Source: Butyricicoccus porcorum (lineage in GTDB: Bacteria; Bacillota; Clostridia; Oscillospirales; Butyricicoccaceae). Taken from it: a DNA stretch of 64,000 bases. The DNA lies in NCBI RefSeq assembly GCF_002157465.1, contig NZ_NHOC01000009.1, positions 218 through 64,217 of the forward strand. Direction: 5' to 3'. Under the pieces are notes generated by a model. It was not told the origin of the DNA, made no database searches, and worked only from the letters and a program-made list of their open reading frames with translations. Position numbers and translations under genes: made by a program. Below, piece after piece: positions 18,083-27,900 of this stretch (within the stretch, counting starts at the first letter, position 1; each line of letters starts with the position of its first letter).

Positions 18083-19687
18083 TTAGAGCTGCGGACCTGC
18101 TGCAACCAGAGCCTTGCCAGCCTCGTTGCCTTCGTACTTGGAGAAGTTCTTGATGAATCTGCCAGCCAGATCCTTTGCCTTTGCATCCCACTCGGAAGCG
18201 TCTGCATAGGTATCACGCGGATCCAGGATTGCCGGATCTACGCCCGGAAGCTCGGTCGGAACTTCAAAGTTGAAGTACGGAATGGTCTTGGTCGGAGCGT
18301 TCTTGATGTCGCCGTTCAGGATTGCGTCGATGATGCCGCGGGTATCCTTGATGGAGATGCGCTTGCCGGTGCCGTTCCAGCCGGTGTTAACCAGGTAAGC
18401 CTTTGCGCCGCTCTTTTCCATCTTCTTAACCAGCTCTTCTGCGTACTTGGTCGGATGCAGTTCCAGGAATGCCTGACCAAAGCAAGCGGAGAAGGTCGGG
18501 GTCGGCTCCGTGATGCCGCGCTCGGTACCAGCCAGCTTTGCAGTAAAGCCAGACAGGAAGTAGTACTGCGTCTGCTCCGGTGTCAGGATAGAAACCGGCG
18601 GCAGTACGCCGAATGCGTCAGCAGACAGGAAGATCACGTTCTTTGCTGCCGGTGCAGAGGATACCGGACGTACAATCTTTTCGATATGGTCGATCGGATA
18701 GGATACACGGGTGTTCTCGGTTACACTCTTATCAGCGAAATCAATCTTGCCTTCTGCATCAACGGTTACGTTCTCCAGCAGAGCGTTGCGCTTGATTGCG
18801 TTGTAGATATCCGGCTCGGAGTCCTTATCCAGGTTGATAACCTTTGCATAGCAGCCGCCCTCGAAGTTGAATACGCCGTTGTCGTCCCAGCCGTGCTCGT
18901 CATCGCCGATCAGCAGACGCTTCGGATCGGTGGACAGGGTGGTCTTACCGGTGCCGGACAGGCCGAAGAAGATTGCGGTGTTCTCGCCGTTCATATCGGT
19001 GTTTGCAGAGCAGTGCATGGAAGCGATGCCCTTCAGCGGCAGGTAGTAGTTCATCATAGAGAACATACCCTTCTTCATCTCGCCGCCGTACCAGGTGTTG
19101 ATGATAACCTGCTCACGGCTGGTGATGTTGAAGGCTACGCAGGTCTCGGAATTCAGACCCAGCTCCTTATAGTTCTCAACCTTTGCCTTGGAAGCGTTGT
19201 AAACAACAAAGTCCGGGGTGAAGTCCTTCAGTTCTTCCTCCGTCGGGCGGATGAACATGTTCTTTACGAAGTGTGCCTGCCAAGCTACCTCAACGATGAA
19301 ACGGATTGCCATGCGGGTATCCTTGTTTGCGCCGCAGAATGCATCCACAACAAACAGTCTCTTGTTGCACAGCTCCTTGACTGCGATGTCCTTAACCGTC
19401 TGCCAAACTTCCTCGCTCATCGGATGGTTGTCGTTCTTATACTCGTCAGAGGTCCACCAAACGGTGTCCTTGGAGTTTTCATCCATGACGATGTACTTGT
19501 CCTTCGGGGAACGACCAGTGTAGATACCAGTCATTACGTTTACAGCGTCCAGCTCCGTGTTCTGGCCAACTTCAAAGCCTTCCAGACCTTCCTTGGTTTC
19601 CTCTTCAAAGAGCATCTCATAGGAAGGGTTGTAAACGATTTCGGTTGTACCGGTGATGCCATATTTGTTTAAATCAATTGCTGTCAT
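18083..19687 (-). CDS. pckA: Phosphoenolpyruvate carboxykinase (ATP)
   Basis: A 534-residue enzyme that interconverts oxaloacetate plus ATP with PEP, CO2 and ADP. Family motifs are present: [11 protein letters not shown] near residue 57, the phosphate-binding loop [12 protein letters not shown] (about 240), GDDEHGW (about 260) with NFEGGCYAK, and the C-terminal VNTGW and [14 protein letters not shown]. In fermentative anaerobes it often runs toward oxaloacetate, linking PEP to succinate or propionate; that direction is inferred. It is monocistronic, with promoter at 19744-19772 and its own terminator. Confidence 0.97.
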   Translation of the reverse strand: MTAIDLNKYGITGTTEIVYNPSYEMLFEEETKEGLEGFEVGQNTELDAVNVMTGIYTGRSPKDKYIVMDENSKDTVWWTSDEYKNDNHPMSEEVWQTVKDIAVKELCNKRLFVVDAFCGANKDTRMAIRFIVEVAWQAHFVKNMFIRPTEEELKDFTPDFVVYNASKAKVENYKELGLNSETCVAFNITSREQVIINTWYGGEMKKGMFSMMNYYLPLKGIASMHCSANTDMNGENTAIFFGLSGTGKTTLSTDPKRLLIGDDEHGWDDNGVFNFEGGCYAKVINLDKDSEPDIYNAIKRNALLENVTVDAEGKIDFADKSVTENTRVSYPIDHIEKIVRPVSSAPAAKNVIFLSADAFGVLPPVSILTPEQTQYYFLSGFTAKLAGTERGITEPTPTFSACFGQAFLELHPTKYAEELVKKMEKSGAKAYLVNTGWNGTGKRISIKDTRGIIDAILNGDIKNAPTKTIPYFNFEVPTELPGVDPAILDPRDTYADASEWDAKAKDLAGRFIKNFSKYEGNEAGKALVAAGPQL

Positions 19688-19743
19688 CTTACGTCTAACC
19701 TCATTTCTAATTGGTACGATTGGATTAAAATACCTTAGCTTTT

Positions 19744-19772
19744 ATGTTATCCAACCGACAAACAAAAGTCAA
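19744..19772 (-). promoter_or_regulatory. Promoter of pckA
   Basis: TTGACT (19772-19767) and TAACAT (19749-19744) with a 17-base gap; about 57 bases upstream of the ATG. Confidence 0.6.
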
Positions 19773-20202
19773 TATTAAAAACATCTCAAATTCTACTGAA
19801 AACGACGAAAGAATCGGCAATTATTACAATTCACACATTTTTTCTTTTCATATAACTATAAATATGGTATACTAATGAGGTATATCCTTCTATATTCTGA
19901 CACAAAAATTCGGCTGTCCTGCACGGACAGCCGTCTGCTTTTTACAGATAACAGGGCCTTTTGGTTGCCTGAACAATTTGTATTTGAACCGGGCGCTATC
20001 TGAAAACCAAGAAAATGACAAATCTTTCGCAAAGGTGAGACTGGTTCAAGGCAAAAGCACGCTGGAATCCTTTCGCATTTCCAGTGTTTTTAACAAAGAA
20101 GCTGTCCGCACTTATAGAAATAGTCAAAATTTTCGACTGTTCAGATACGCCCTATTTGTCGAACCTTTTGGGATCATTGCACAACGGATTGTTCCCTCCC
20201 GT
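19773..20202. other. Intergenic region with an orphan hairpin
   Basis: Some 430 bases with no convincing gene. The left part is A+T-rich; a TATACT at about 19869 follows a run of AT-rich sequence and could start a short transcript toward the hairpin at 19912. The right part (19978-20200) is open in the frame of the lactonase gene, but its predicted residues are unlike that family and no ribosome binding site fits, so I read it as non-coding. Confidence 0.5.
19904..19945. terminator. Orphan bidirectional terminator-like hairpin
   Basis: CGGCTGTCC / GGACAGCCG (19912-19920, 19926-19934) with TTTTT on the right (19940-19944) and AAAAA on the left (19905-19909). No gene ends here on either strand, so it may end a short RNA or insulate the pckA promoter. 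Confidence 0.7.
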
Positions 20203-20231
20203 TTGCATTCTTTCGCGCACTTTGTTACAAT
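20203..20231 (+). promoter_or_regulatory. Promoter of the lactonase-yqeC unit
   Basis: TTGCAT (20203-20208), 17-base gap, TACAAT (20226-20231); 34 bases upstream of the lactonase ATG. Confidence 0.5.
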
Positions 20232-20265
20232 AAGGGTAATCGATTCCGACATGGAGGGATGCAAC

Positions 20266-21294
20266 ATGCAATATATTTTTACCGGTTCTTATACCGACCC
20301 GGATGGAAAAGACGGGGTACGCTGCTTTGCAGCTTCTCCGGACGGCAAACTCACCCAGCTCTGCACGGCAGATGCTTACAGTCCAACCTATGTGCTGTAT
20401 CACAACGGCCTGCTGTATACGAGCGGACGCGCCGAGACCGGCTGCTGTGTCCGTACCTTTGCCTTTGACGGGCACAGCCTGACGCCGCTGCACCGCATCG
20501 ACTCGCCCGGCGGCTCGACCTGCCATGTGTCGGTCGTAGGCCGCACGCTGTATGCCTGCAATTATTTTGCGGGCGAGCTGCTGCGCTGTCCGCTGCATGC
20601 AGACGGCATTCCGACCGGAGAGGTGGAACGCATTCTGTACACCGGCGGCGGCCCGCATCCGCGGCAGGACAGGCCGCACATCCATTCGGCATTCCCGTCA
20701 CCGGACAACCGATTCCTGCTCGTCTGTGACCTGGGCAGTGACCGCATTTACAGCTACTGCATTGAAAATGACGGCAAACTACTGCCGAATCCGGCGCAGA
20801 CAGAACTGATTGCCCCGGCAGGCTCCGGCCCGCGCCATCTGACCTATAACAAGGCAGGCACGCGTGTCTATGTCATCACTGAGCTGTCCGCACAGATTCT
20901 GGTCTATGCCCGCGACCCGGAGACTGGCGTGCTGACCGAACTGCAAATTACCGACTGTGTACCCGCAGTGCGCCCGGATGACACACTGTCCGCAGACATC
21001 CATCTGTCGGCTGACGAACACTACCTGTATGCGTCCAGCCGCGGCATCGATTATATGGCACTGTACCATGTGCGGGATGACGGTCTCCTGTCGGAGCCGT
21101 TTTATCTGCCGGTGTTTACCTCCGGCCCACGGCATTTTTCGTTCCAGCCGGGCGGCACACACATTGTCATCACAGGGCAATATACCAATACCATCGCCGT
21201 GTGTCCGGTCGACCGACGTTCCGGCCTCTATGTCGCGCCGGTCTGCGAGGTGACGGTCCCGCAGGCGACCTGCGCGCAATGGGTAGAGGTCTGA
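20266..21294 (+). CDS. Lactonase family protein (6-phosphogluconolactonase-like)
   Basis: A 342-residue seven-bladed beta-propeller of the YbhE/Pgl lactonase family, which hydrolyses sugar lactones such as 6-phosphogluconolactone. It opens with IFTGSYTDPDGKDGVRCF and has the family landmarks DRPHIHSAFPSPDNRFLLVCDLGSDRIYSY, GSGPRHLTYN and TSGPRHFSFQPGG at regular blade spacing. GGAGGG lies 8 bases before the chosen ATG. It is followed 2 bases later by yqeC, an odd partner, so whether it acts in sugar metabolism or in the selenium/molybdenum pathway is open. Confidence 0.88.
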   Translation: MQYIFTGSYTDPDGKDGVRCFAASPDGKLTQLCTADAYSPTYVLYHNGLLYTSGRAETGCCVRTFAFDGHSLTPLHRIDSPGGSTCHVSVVGRTLYACNYFAGELLRCPLHADGIPTGEVERILYTGGGPHPRQDRPHIHSAFPSPDNRFLLVCDLGSDRIYSYCIENDGKLLPNPAQTELIAPAGSGPRHLTYNKAGTRVYVITELSAQILVYARDPETGVLTELQITDCVPAVRPDDTLSADIHLSADEHYLYASSRGIDYMALYHVRDDGLLSEPFYLPVFTSGPRHFSFQPGGTHIVITGQYTNTIAVCPVDRRSGLYVAPVCEVTVPQATCAQWVEV

Positions 21295-21296
21295 CC

Positions 21297-22013
21297 ATGC
21301 GGCTTTCTGGTGCACTGTACCTGACAGATGTGCAATCCGTTGCAATCTGCGGCGCAGGCGGCAAGACAACGCTGCTGTATGCGCTGGCGGAGGAAGCGCG
21401 GCGGGGCAATCAGCGCGTGCTCGTCACGACGAGCACACACATCCTCCAGCCGGAGGACACCGATGTTCTTCACTTTTTTCACACGGAGCAGGTAGAGAAT
21501 CCTGCATCCATCTGCCTGCCCGGGCAGATTGCTGTCATTGGCACGCCCTGCGGGCAAAAAAAAATCACCGGTATTGCGCCGATGAACGTGGATGCCGCCA
21601 TGCAGGCCGCCGATGTGTTTTTGTATGAAGCGGACGGTGCCAAACGCCTGCCGGTCAAGTGCCACAACGCAACCGAACCGGTGGTGTGGTTCGGCACAGA
21701 TTCGGTCATCGGCGTGCTCGGTCTGTCTGCACTCGGCAAACCGGCACAGGACATCTGCCACCGCTGGCAGCTCGACCCGCTGTTTGCTGCCCTGCCGGAC
21801 AAGCCGCTCGACACAGATGATTTCGTGCGTCTTGCGCTTGAATGCCGCCAGGCGGCAGGCTATCCGCACCACTTTACCGTCTGTTTGAACCAGTGTGATA
21901 CGGATGCGCTGCGGGATGCAGCAAGAGAAATTTCAGCCGGTCTCGCCATTCACGGGATCCGCTGTGCGGCAACCTGTTTCCTCGGCACTCAGCCGGAGAT
22001 CACCGCGCTGTAA
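21297..22013 (+). CDS. yqeC: Selenium-dependent hydroxylase accessory protein YqeC
   Basis: The 238-residue protein is a P-loop NTPase of the YqeC family, found only with selenium-dependent molybdenum hydroxylases. The Walker A motif is ICGAGGKTTLLYALA (about residues 18-32), followed by VLVTTSTHI and the distinctive LYEADGAKRLPVKCHNATEPV segment (about 113-133). It starts 2 bases after the lactonase stop. Its 3' end overlaps the convergent mocA gene by 25 bases. It fits with xdhC, yqeB, yedF and selD on the far side of the peptide island. Confidence 0.9.
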   Translation: MRLSGALYLTDVQSVAICGAGGKTTLLYALAEEARRGNQRVLVTTSTHILQPEDTDVLHFFHTEQVENPASICLPGQIAVIGTPCGQKKITGIAPMNVDAAMQAADVFLYEADGAKRLPVKCHNATEPVVWFGTDSVIGVLGLSALGKPAQDICHRWQLDPLFAALPDKPLDTDDFVRLALECRQAAGYPHHFTVCLNQCDTDALRDAAREISAGLAIHGIRCAATCFLGTQPEITAL

Positions 22014-22570
22014 TCGGTCTGTGTATCGATATCGCGCCATGCATGCCCATCCGGGAAGTCCACCCATACAACATCATCCAAATGCTGCTGATATATGCCC
22101 TTTCCGCCCTTGTCGGCGGAGAGGGCTTTGCACTGTCCAAAATACCGTGCCGGGAAAATGCACGGGGATTTTGGCGCGCCGTCCACCCGTGGGACGGCGA
22201 TTTTATTTTGCCCACATGCCGTTTCTACCAGATTACGCAGAAGATCCGCAGTCAGAAATGGCTGATCCGCGGTGAGGAAAGCACAGAAATCTGTATTCTC
22301 CGGCAAGGCGCGCGTGCCCGCCGCGACGGAGGTACCCATGCCATGCGCCGCGCGTAGATTTTCCACAGCCTGTGCACCGTTTTGTGCAGCAAATGCCGCG
22401 ATATCCGGCTGATTGGTCACAACAATGACGGTGGAAAACAGCCCGCAGGTACACGCGAGAGAAATCACATGCTGATACATCGGCACGCCCGCAATATTCA
22501 GTTTGAGCTTATCCGCATGCTGCATGCGGCGGCTGAAGCCCGCCGCCAGAATGACCGCTGCTGTGTTCAT
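21989..22570 (-). CDS. mocA: Molybdenum cofactor cytidylyltransferase-like NTP transferase
   Basis: A 193-residue nucleotidyltransferase of the MobA/MocA type. The N-terminal nucleotide-binding loop is AVILAAGFSRRMQHADKLKLNI (residues 4-25), and DQPFLTADLLRNLVE carries the metal-binding Asp. MocA adds CMP to molybdopterin for the xanthine dehydrogenase family, which matches the neighbouring xdhC and yqeC. GGGAGG precedes the ATG at 22570, and a promoter lies at 22664-22692. It points the same way as the xdhC operon but is now separated from it by 13.6 kb. Confidence 0.87.
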   Translation of the reverse strand: MNTAAVILAAGFSRRMQHADKLKLNIAGVPMYQHVISLACTCGLFSTVIVVTNQPDIAAFAAQNGAQAVENLRAAHGMGTSVAAGTRALPENTDFCAFLTADQPFLTADLLRNLVETACGQNKIAVPRVDGAPKSPCIFPARYFGQCKALSADKGGKGIYQQHLDDVVWVDFPDGHAWRDIDTQTDYSAVISG

Positions 22571-22663
22571 GAAATGCCTCCCGCCTGTGAAAAATACTCT
22601 TTGTTTACTTTGTCTAAATCTTTCGATAATGCATCTGGATATAACAAGCATCATACCGGTATC

Positions 22664-22692
22664 ATTATATCGTAGGTATGGGGCGGTTTCAA
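22664..22692 (-). promoter_or_regulatory. Promoter of mocA
   Basis: TTGAAA (22692-22687), 17-base gap, perfect TATAAT (22669-22664). It lies between the island's terminator and mocA, so mocA is independently transcribed. Confidence 0.75.
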
Positions 22693-22720
22693 CGGTGTTC
22701 GGCTAAAACACCTCACACAG

Positions 22721-22774
22721 AAAGAAAAAATCACCGCCACAATCTGCCATATCAGGCAGGCTGCGACGGTAATT
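22721..22774 (-). terminator. Terminator at the end of the peptide-island operon
   Basis: On the minus strand, stems ACCG.../...CGGT and CTGCC/GGCAG are followed by TTTTTTCTTT (22730-22721). It is the first terminator after the transglutaminase gene. Confidence 0.75.
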
Positions 22775-22816
22775 GAGCTGTATATCATCCTTTTTCGGAC
22801 GATTTTGAATTTTCTG

Positions 22817-22957
22817 TTAACTGTATTGTAGCACCTTGGCTTCTTTCAAGTATTCCAGAAAATTCTCTTTTGTTTCTTCTGGCGTGAGCTTATCCAATCT
22901 ATCTATATGCAAAAGCCCGAATAAATCAATTTCTATAGATTGATTCCGCTGTAGCAC
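22817..22957 (-). pseudogene. Gene remnant or 46-residue ORF after the transglutaminase gene
   Basis: In a different frame from the transglutaminase gene and overlapping its last 25 bases, a frame reads through IEIDLFGLLHIDRLDKLTPE and ENFLEYLKEAKVLQYS before a stop. The composition (amphipathic helices with regular charge spacing) looks like real protein, more like the C-terminal end of a larger protein than a chance frame. Only a GTG start exists and no ribosome binding site fits, so I favour a truncated remnant left at the island's edge. The parent family is not recognised. Confidence 0.35.
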
Positions 22958-24831
22958 GTATAAGCAGGATTGGAATAGACATAAACCGTTTTTCCGGTGC
23001 TGTTCTGATAAGTTAGGAATGCGCGGAATACATAGATCGTGGAACTGCTCTTAGGTGTCATACTGTAGCTGTATGTTCCTGCGCTGCCGATACTCCTGAT
23101 GCTGACTTTCGTCCGTCCAGCTGTATTGACATTTAGGGATTTTGTTCCCAACGCGGTTTTTGTCATGTAGACAAATCCCTGACCAGTAATCGTGTAATAG
23201 TCATCCCGATTCTCATAATCTGCTGCAGTTCCAGTCAGGCGGATTTTCCCATTGTTTTGGGAAACGCCGAGTGTCACCAACGGTGCTGACAGGATCTTGA
23301 CGGCGATTGTCTCTGTTTTTGTAGCTCCGCAGACTGTACAGGTATAGGTTCTGATCCCCTCTTCGTCCGCAGTAGCTTCCTTCGTCACAACACCGCCGTC
23401 CCAACTGTGACCAATGGCAGGAACAATTTCCTGTGCTTTGAGTGTCTCGCCACAGACTGCGCAATGTGTTCCCTCCGTCAGACCGGTTTTCTCACAGGTT
23501 GCAGTCACAGCAGCATCCGTCACAACAGCGTGTCCCAGAGCCTCCGTTTCATCACTGATATAGCTATCTCCGCACAGGGAACAGGTGTACGTAGTATATC
23601 CGCTCTCTGTGCAGGTCGGTTCCGTGACGGCTGCAACATATTCATGTGAACATTCCGCTCCGCCTGCATCGATATATCTTGTCTCCTCTATACCGTATGC
23701 ATTTGTAAAATCCTCATCCATAATTAGATAATGGATACCTGTAGTAGAATACGGAGCTTCCAGACTGTCAAAGTCTAACGTTCCCTTCAGAAAATATTGA
23801 TAGGAATACGTACCTGCGGCCACTTCGTCGCTGAACTCAGCGTCCCAGGTAGAATCCGCGTAATACCACTTGCTGTCGATTTGCGCGATATTCCACGCAT
23901 GGTTTTCGTAATAATTTGCCGTGTCCTCCGATGCTGCACCGCCATAACCGGTCGCGATACGGACACTCATATCAAGCTCTCTCAATAGCCTGTAAAACAA
24001 GGAAGCATATCCCTGACAGACAGCTGTTCCGTTAAGCAGAGCCGCATAGGTCGAATATTTCAGCGTGTAGGTGCTGTCATCCAGATGTTCGTTATCATAG
24101 GTGACATGACTGCAAATATAGTCATACACCAAATACGTCTTCTCATAATCAGAGGCGCTCTCCTCAAAGGTGAGAGTTTCTTCCAAAAGCGCATCCACCG
24201 TTTTCGTCACCGCAGTCTCCTGCTCTGCGGTCGTAAAATAGGTCGGCGTAAAGACAATCGTATAGTAACGATATTTTCCCTCACCGTCCGCTGCAATAGA
24301 TGCTTTGTAGCCGGTTCCGCCATAGTTGTAACGGAGATAATCTCCTTCATTGGCGTTTCCTGTCTCCGCAAGCGCTGCCGGGATAATACGATTGATACAC
24401 AAATCCTTAAAATAATCGGAGCTGTATATATCACCATAATAATAAACCGTGATGGTCTCCTCACGCGCGACCATACCCGCACGCAGAACGGCTCCCGCAT
24501 CTTCCACAGTATCGACATATACGACACTTTCTTCATCCTCTGCAAATGTACTGATTCCGGATCTTCCGAAACTTTCCGGGTTTTCAACGTCATCCGGAAC
24601 CGGAATATCGTCCTTGTCAATGACATCGATATAAGCGGGATTGATATAGACGGCAGCATCCGTTTCAAAAGCGGCTGTTCCATCATTTTGATTCCCAGTT
24701 TCAGTCACTGTACCTAACGGTACAAAATAATGCCCATTTCCCGATGCGGCCAGTGCTTCAATTGGTACAATAGCAGACAACATCAGAATTGCTGTCAGAA
24801 GTGATAGTATCCTTTTCTTTATTTGGCGCAC
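22933..24831 (-). CDS. Secreted transglutaminase-like cysteine protease-fold protein
   Basis: A 632-residue exported protein, last gene of the peptide-island operon. A signal peptide covers residues 1-29 (cleavage after EALAA). The transglutaminase-like core has Cys272 (NGTAVCQGYASLFYRLL), His311 (ENHAWNIAQI) and Asp326 or Asp330 (YYADSTWD), the full catalytic triad. Residues 395-510 hold Cys-rich repeats with pairs such as CSLCG, CAVCG and CTVCG, ending in GHSWDGGVVTKEAT. Residues 517-632 match the C-terminus of the GH2 protein almost exactly. It starts with GTG after GAGGGA. The enzyme could be a peptidase or crosslinker on the cell surface. Confidence 0.85.
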   Translation of the reverse strand: MRQIKKRILSLLTAILMLSAIVPIEALAASGNGHYFVPLGTVTETGNQNDGTAAFETDAAVYINPAYIDVIDKDDIPVPDDVENPESFGRSGISTFAEDEESVVYVDTVEDAGAVLRAGMVAREETITVYYYGDIYSSDYFKDLCINRIIPAALAETGNANEGDYLRYNYGGTGYKASIAADGEGKYRYYTIVFTPTYFTTAEQETAVTKTVDALLEETLTFEESASDYEKTYLVYDYICSHVTYDNEHLDDSTYTLKYSTYAALLNGTAVCQGYASLFYRLLRELDMSVRIATGYGGAASEDTANYYENHAWNIAQIDSKWYYADSTWDAEFSDEVAAGTYSYQYFLKGTLDFDSLEAPYSTTGIHYLIMDEDFTNAYGIEETRYIDAGGAECSHEYVAAVTEPTCTESGYTTYTCSLCGDSYISDETEALGHAVVTDAAVTATCEKTGLTEGTHCAVCGETLKAQEIVPAIGHSWDGGVVTKEATADEEGIRTYTCTVCGATKTETIAVKILSAPLVTLGVSQNNGKIRLTGTAADYENRDDYYTITGQGFVYMTKTALGTKSLNVNTAGRTKVSIRSIGSAGTYSYSMTPKSSSTIYVFRAFLTYQNSTGKTVYVYSNPAYTCYSGINL

Positions 24832-24873
24832 TTTTTCCCTCTTCCTCTCAACTATTCGGACATATCTTTACAG

Positions 24874-24926
24874 TTGCCTGCTTCCCTGTCAGGAAAATAA
24901 ATCAAATTCCGACAGGGAAGCGGCAA
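24874..24926. repeat. Intercistronic inverted repeat
   Basis: TTGCC-TGCTTCCCTGTC / GACAGGGAAGC-GGCAA, with a further GGAA/TTCC pair inside, lies between the GH2 and transglutaminase genes. On the transcribed strand it has no U-tract, so it is more likely an RNA stability or processing element than a terminator. Confidence 0.65.
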
Positions 24927-24946
24927 TATTTTTCCGCCGACGCTCT

Positions 24947-27900
24947 TTATTTTGCTAAGCCCGTATAACTTGTATAAATCGGAGCAGAGTAAACATAGAC
25001 AGTCTTTCCACTGCTGTTCGTATAAGTCAAGTACGCACGGAACACATACGTCGTAGAGCTACTCTTAGGTGTCATGCTGTAGCTATACGTTCCTGCACTT
25101 CCCATGCTCTTGATACTGACTTTCGTTCGTCCAGCTGTATTGACATTCAGGGATTTTGTGCCCAATGCCGTTTTAGTCATATAAACAAAGCCCTGACCGG
25201 TAATCGTGTAATAATCATCCCGATTCTCATAATCTGCTACAGCTCCGGTCAGCCGGATCTTTCCGTTATTCTGCGAAGCGGAGAGGGTCACACCGGGAAC
25301 CTTAAGAACCTTGACTTCTTCCAGTTTAGGGATCGCCCCAGTCTTAGTTTCACCGCAACTGGTGCAGGTGTAGGTCTTGATGCCCTCTTCTGTTTCAGTC
25401 GCTTCCTTGGTTACCACGCCTTCATCCCAGCTATGACCCTTTGCGGCAATCGTACTGCCGGCCTTAACTGTCTCGCCGCATACCGTGCAGACTGTATCGC
25501 CTGTGTAGCCTTCCTCCGTGCAGGTTGCTTCTTTCGCATTCCGCACTTCAGTTTTGTGGCCAGTGGCAGGGATTGTCTCGCCGCTGCTGATCTTTTTGTC
25601 ACAGTCTGTGCAATACGTATCGCCCGTATAACCGTCCTCCGTGCAGGTTGCATCCTTCGCATTCTGCACCTCAGTATTTGCATGGTCGCAGACTTCCTTG
25701 TCGGTCAACGTCACTTCATATGTTTTGACATCGTTTCCGTCCTCGGAAACCGTCAGGATGCGGACAATATGATCCTGCGCAGGCAGAATGGTAATACCTG
25801 CATTGACATCGCTGGATGCCGTAACCTGAGAGCCTGCTGCTTCATACGACAGCGTATCCGCGATGAAATCAACCGCCGTTCCATCTACAGAAATGCCGGA
25901 CAGCGCCGCCGAGCTGTTATATTCCAGCTTGCCCGCATAGGTCATGACCTCTGCTTCCGTCAGGCCGACGCAATGCCCGGACTTTTCTGTAAATGTCACA
26001 CGCAGTGCAACCGGATTGATGACCCGATTAAACACATATTCCGTCTTCGTAAAGCCTGCGGTCGGTGTAACATCCTCATAACCGATTTCCGTGAAATCGG
26101 TTCCGTTCAGAGAATAGGCAAACGTCACTTCACTCGGAAGCAAAGCAGAATAGTTATCGGTGAAATAATACAGATTGACGCTGCTGATTAACTGGGCAGT
26201 TGCCCACGTAAAGGTGATGGACGCTGTATCAGAGGTATTCCGGTTATTGTAATTGGTCCAACGCGCGTTCGTATCAGACGAATTGTTTGTCACACCGTCT
26301 ATAATCGAGCTGAGATTGTCCGATGTAGAAGCACAATCCTCTGACAAAGACGCCGAAGATGCAACATTGGTGCTCTCTGTGTTTACCGCTTCCGCAACAC
26401 GTACCGACGCTGTAACCGGGAGCGTTGTGTCGCCAATCACGGTTGCAGTACCGTTAACTGTAATGATATCGCCGACATTTGCAAACTCGTCAGCTGTCAT
26501 AGTATCCCAGGTCACAGCAAACTCACCGCTGAGCGTGCCGTCTGCCAGTACGCCGCTGACCTTATCCGGCAGCGTCGGGATTGCATTGACCATTGTGGCC
26601 GTGGAAATATTGCGCATCGCAATGACATCGGCAATCACATGAAGCTTTGCCGTGACATGGATGGGGTCCATGCCTTCAAATACAAGTGTGCCCTGAATTG
26701 TATAGTCTCCGGCTGTGGTATATGTTGTTTCCGGAATGTCTTCCCAAGCAATCGTACCGGTTACCGTAGTTCCATTCGCCATGGTTCCGGTCGCTGCCGT
26801 CCGAAGCTCCGGCTTTGTGCCTTCAGATACCGTGTAATCGCGCACCATGGTATAACTGACAAGTCCGTCCTGTGCGGTTCCCTCGCTGACCGGATTGGTC
26901 GTCACAGTCACGCTGTCGCCAGTCAATCCATCGGATGTCACGTTCACAGTGAAGCTGCCCGCATCCGTTGTCGAACGCACGATGACCAGAGCTTTACCGG
27001 CGTAGGCGGCAATCTGAGCAGAAGTGGCGGAGGTCAGAACAGAAGACTGCTGATACTTGTCTGTGGTCGCCTGATCGCCATTGTCCACGCCAACAATTTC
27101 ACCGTTGCCAGTCAAGGAGAAATTGATGGTATTGGTTGCCGTCGTATCCAGATTGTCATTGGCATCCGTGACATCGACAGAAATATATGCGAGGCTGCTA
27201 CCGTCCGCCTGAATCTCAGTCTTGTTGGTCTGTACCTTCAGCTTGCTGACCGTATCCGGCGTGGAAACCGAAGCATTGCCGCTGGTCGCGGTGATCTCGT
27301 TCCCGTTTTCGTCATATGCCTTCGCGGAAATTGTACCTACTTCATATGCAACATTGAATGTCGCATACAAACTGGTAGAATTCGAGCCGCTTACAGCTGT
27401 ACAAACACTGGAGTTGTTGCTGGTGGTTGTATAGGTATAATACTTGTGCCCCGCAGAGGTCGTGTTGACCGTGCGCGTGGCCGTACCAATCAGCGTACCG
27501 TTGCGGTACAGCTCAACCTTCGGTGCATTGGAATAAATAACAACCGGGGTCTTGTTGCTGCTGGTCAACATATTGTCACTATCCCATGCCGTCACCAGAT
27601 GCAGGGTTGTGTCATCCTGCTTCCATTGGCTACGGTACAGGTAATAGGTGTCCTTTTCAAAACCGGCGGTATCGACAATACCAAAATAGCTGCTGTTTGG
27701 AATGGCACCTGAACCTGAAACCGAGCCGCTGCCGGTTCCATTCCATGGGGTCGGCTCACCAATATAATCCCAGCCTGTCCAGACGAACTCACCCGCGACA
27801 CAGTCATTCTGATAGGTATTATAGATGGAATCATGAGCCGTGATACCCCAGCTAACTGCGGAGGTATCATAAGAGGTCAGATGATATTTGCCGTCCGCGT

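Noticed and set aside
18005-19672. 555-residue plus-strand frame
   Set aside because: Complement of pckA; no family match and no start signal.
19978-20265. N-terminal extension of the lactonase
   Set aside because: Residues are unlike the family, no ribosome binding site fits, and GGAGGG lies just before the ATG at 20266.
26639-27712. 357-residue plus-strand frame
   Set aside because: Complement of the GH2 gene; no start signal and shadow-like composition.
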